Source of the DNA: an uncultured Flavobacteriaceae bacterium | GTDB lineage: Bacteria > Bacteroidota > Bacteroidia > Flavobacteriales > Flavobacteriaceae | DNA: 6,570 nucleotides | Assembly: GCA_913031655.1 (NCBI GenBank) | Contig: CAJWFY010000081.1 | Coordinates: 1-6,570 of the forward strand | Direction: 5' to 3' | Shown: positions 5,366 through 6,570 of the stretch, piece after piece | Numbering within the stretch: position 1 is the first letter of the stretch | Layout: every line of letters starts with the position of its first letter | Made by a program: the position numbers and the translations under genes | The notes under the pieces: generated by a model | The model's database searches: none | What the model saw: the letters and a program-made list of their open reading frames with translations, nothing else | What the model was told of the DNA's origin: nothing

Positions 5366-6204
5366 TGAAAGAATTTTACACAAGGTCCATAACCGCTATA
5401 ATATATGCTAGCGCTATATTATTTCCTTTATTCTACAATGAATATTTATTTTATTTTATTGGATTCATTTGTAGTTTAGTTCTTGTTTTTGAATTCATTA
5501 AGCTAATTACAGATTACAATCATAAATTTTTTTCCATAGATTCTGGAAAATCTAATCTCATACTTTATTTAACTTTCCCTCTTTATATTTCCCTCTTCAT
5601 TTTATCTAAAAACTGGGAATTTCAAATTCTATTTTTATTATTAATAGTTCTAACAAATATTTTATTAGGTTTTTCTCTTCTAAAAAATAAATTATTTTCT
5701 TTTTCGATCCTTAAAAACCGTTTCATTGGTCATTTCTATTTAGTTGGATCACTAGTTATATTCTTTTCAATGCCAAACGTATTAAATCAATATGATCCTT
5801 TAATTGTATGCAGTTTTTTAGCATTAATATGGACTTCTGATTCTGCTGCCTATGTTTTTGGAGTTAATTTCGGGAAAAGACCATTACTTAAATCTGTTTC
5901 TCCAAAAAAAAGTATTGAGGGTTTTGTAGGTGGAGTTGTATTTTCAATTATACTTTCGGTATTGTTTTATAAAAACATGAATTTAAACTTTTCATTAGCT
6001 CAATGGATAGTTTTAGGGCTATTAACAAGCTGTTTAGGTGCTCTTGGTGATCTTGTTCAATCACAATTCAAAAGAGAGGCAGGAGTTAAAGATAGCGGGA
6101 AATGGCTACCTGGTCATGGAGGTCTTTATGATAGAATGGATAGTATTATATTTGCTGCGCCATTTATCTATTTAACCATAAAAATATTTAGCTATGTTTC
6201 ATAA
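5365..6204 (+). CDS. cdsA: Phosphatidate cytidylyltransferase (CDP-diacylglycerol synthase)
   Basis: A 279-residue integral membrane enzyme that converts phosphatidic acid and CTP to CDP-diacylglycerol and pyrophosphate, the precursor of all bacterial glycerophospholipids. The CTP_transf_1 signature is complete at about 233-259: S233-QF-K236-R237, then K242-D243-S-G245, L248-P-G-H251-G-G253 and D256-R-M-D259, holding the metal-binding aspartates. Upstream, WTSDSAAYVFG (156-166) and the FGKRP...SPKKSIEGFVGG region (about 169-190) are the other conserved blocks. Hydrophobic segments suggest eight or so membrane helices between about residues 10 and 275. Length is normal. It starts at the ATG overlapping the LUD-gene stop by one base and ends overlapping the psd start by 11 bases, so the LUD gene, cdsA and psd are likely one translationally coupled unit. 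Confidence 0.97.
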   Translation: MKEFYTRSITAIIYASAILFPLFYNEYLFYFIGFICSLVLVFEFIKLITDYNHKFFSIDSGKSNLILYLTFPLYISLFILSKNWEFQILFLLLIVLTNILLGFSLLKNKLFSFSILKNRFIGHFYLVGSLVIFFSMPNVLNQYDPLIVCSFLALIWTSDSAAYVFGVNFGKRPLLKSVSPKKSIEGFVGGVVFSIILSVLFYKNMNLNFSLAQWIVLGLLTSCLGALGDLVQSQFKREAGVKDSGKWLPGHGGLYDRMDSIIFAAPFIYLTIKIFSYVS

Positions 6205-6570
6205 AGAAGGTTACACGATCATTTCCATTTCTTTAATTATTGCAATCGTTATCAACTTAATTTCATCCTATTTTTTAGGAAATTTAATGATATCTAAAAT
6301 AATAGGAATTATTACTTTAATAGTGATGATATTAATACTTCAGTTTTTTAGAAATCCAAAACGAGTTACTGAAATTAATAATTCATTAATCATATCACCT
6401 GTTGATGGTAAAGTTGTTGCTATAGAAAAGGTCTATGAGAAAGAATATTTTAAGGACGAAAGAATACAAATATCAGTTTTCATGTCTCCTCTAAATGTTC
6501 ATGTGACTAGATATGCAAATAGTGGGGTTGTGAAATTTAGTAAATACCACCCAGGAAAGTATTTAGTTGC
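6194..6570 (+). CDS. psd: Phosphatidylserine decarboxylase proenzyme, N-terminal part (runs off the window)
   Basis: The first 125 codons (plus two bases) of a gene cut by the right edge. The enzyme decarboxylates phosphatidylserine to phosphatidylethanolamine, using a pyruvoyl group made by self-cleavage. Visible are MFHKEGY at the start, a hydrophobic membrane anchor about 8-52 (two stretches, with FFRNPKR at 51-57 following), SPVDGKVVAIE (68-78) with D71 as the probable catalytic Asp, EYFKDER (84-90), and FMSPLNVHVTRYA (96-108) with H103 as the probable catalytic His. The text then runs through FSKYHPGKYLVA (115-126). The serine cleavage site that gives the pyruvoyl group lies beyond the window. 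This is the short, membrane-anchored Psd form common in Bacteroidota. The ATG at 6194 overlaps the end of cdsA by 11 bp, which fits translational coupling, and it is preceded by no obvious Shine-Dalgarno. Confidence 0.95.
   Translation, partial: MFHKEGYTIISISLIIAIVINLISSYFLGNLMISKIIGIITLIVMILILQFFRNPKRVTEINNSLIISPVDGKVVAIEKVYEKEYFKDERIQISVFMSPLNVHVTRYANSGVVKFSKYHPGKYLV

Noticed and set aside
1..6570. Mobile element, CRISPR array, toxin-antitoxin pair, phage or defence genes
   Set aside because: No transposase, integrase, spaced direct repeats, flanking target duplications or small paired ORFs were seen; all genes are of known housekeeping or widespread families.
1..6570. tRNA, rRNA, riboswitch or other structured RNA
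   Set aside because: Non-coding gaps are at most 75 bp and AT-rich, with no cloverleaf, conserved riboswitch core or strong GC stem.

Overview
This is a 6.57-kb, strongly AT-rich stretch (roughly 30% G+C by eye, not counted) of a bacterial chromosome, almost entirely coding. Protein sequences and gene order point to Bacteroidota, most likely a marine-type Flavobacteriaceae with a compact genome. The FtsH has the Gly-rich linker typical of that phylum, no Shine-Dalgarno sequences are evident, spacers are short, and the order rsfS-ftsH-LUD gene-cdsA-psd is one I recall as common in flavobacteria. The assignment rests on recognition, not on a database search.

Left part (1-1068, + strand): the 3' end of an SRPBCC/START-like small protein, then a complete short-chain dehydrogenase. 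Middle part (1081-2300, - strand): birA (biotin-protein ligase lacking a DNA-binding domain) followed 17 bp later by a YqaA/DedA-type membrane protein, probably one transcript. This unit runs head-on into the SDR gene, and an 8-bp AT-rich hairpin lies at the meeting point. Right part (2375-6570, + strand), divergent from birA: rsfS, ftsH, a LUD-domain gene, cdsA and the first part of psd, which runs off the window. Spacing in this cluster is tight (3 bp, then 1-bp and 11-bp overlaps) except for 75 bp between ftsH and the LUD gene.

Functionally the right cluster combines ribosome silencing (RsfS), membrane protein quality control (FtsH) and phospholipid synthesis (CdsA makes CDP-diacylglycerol; Psd makes phosphatidylethanolamine). 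An uncharacterised LUD-domain protein sits between the protease and the lipid genes. Two genes (rsfS and the LUD gene) appear to start with TTG.

I see no mobile element, CRISPR array, RNA gene or obviously new system. The findings are modest: the LUD gene's context, the paired TTG starts, an atypical SDR active site, a terminator-like hairpin inside ftsH, and small repeats in the spacers.
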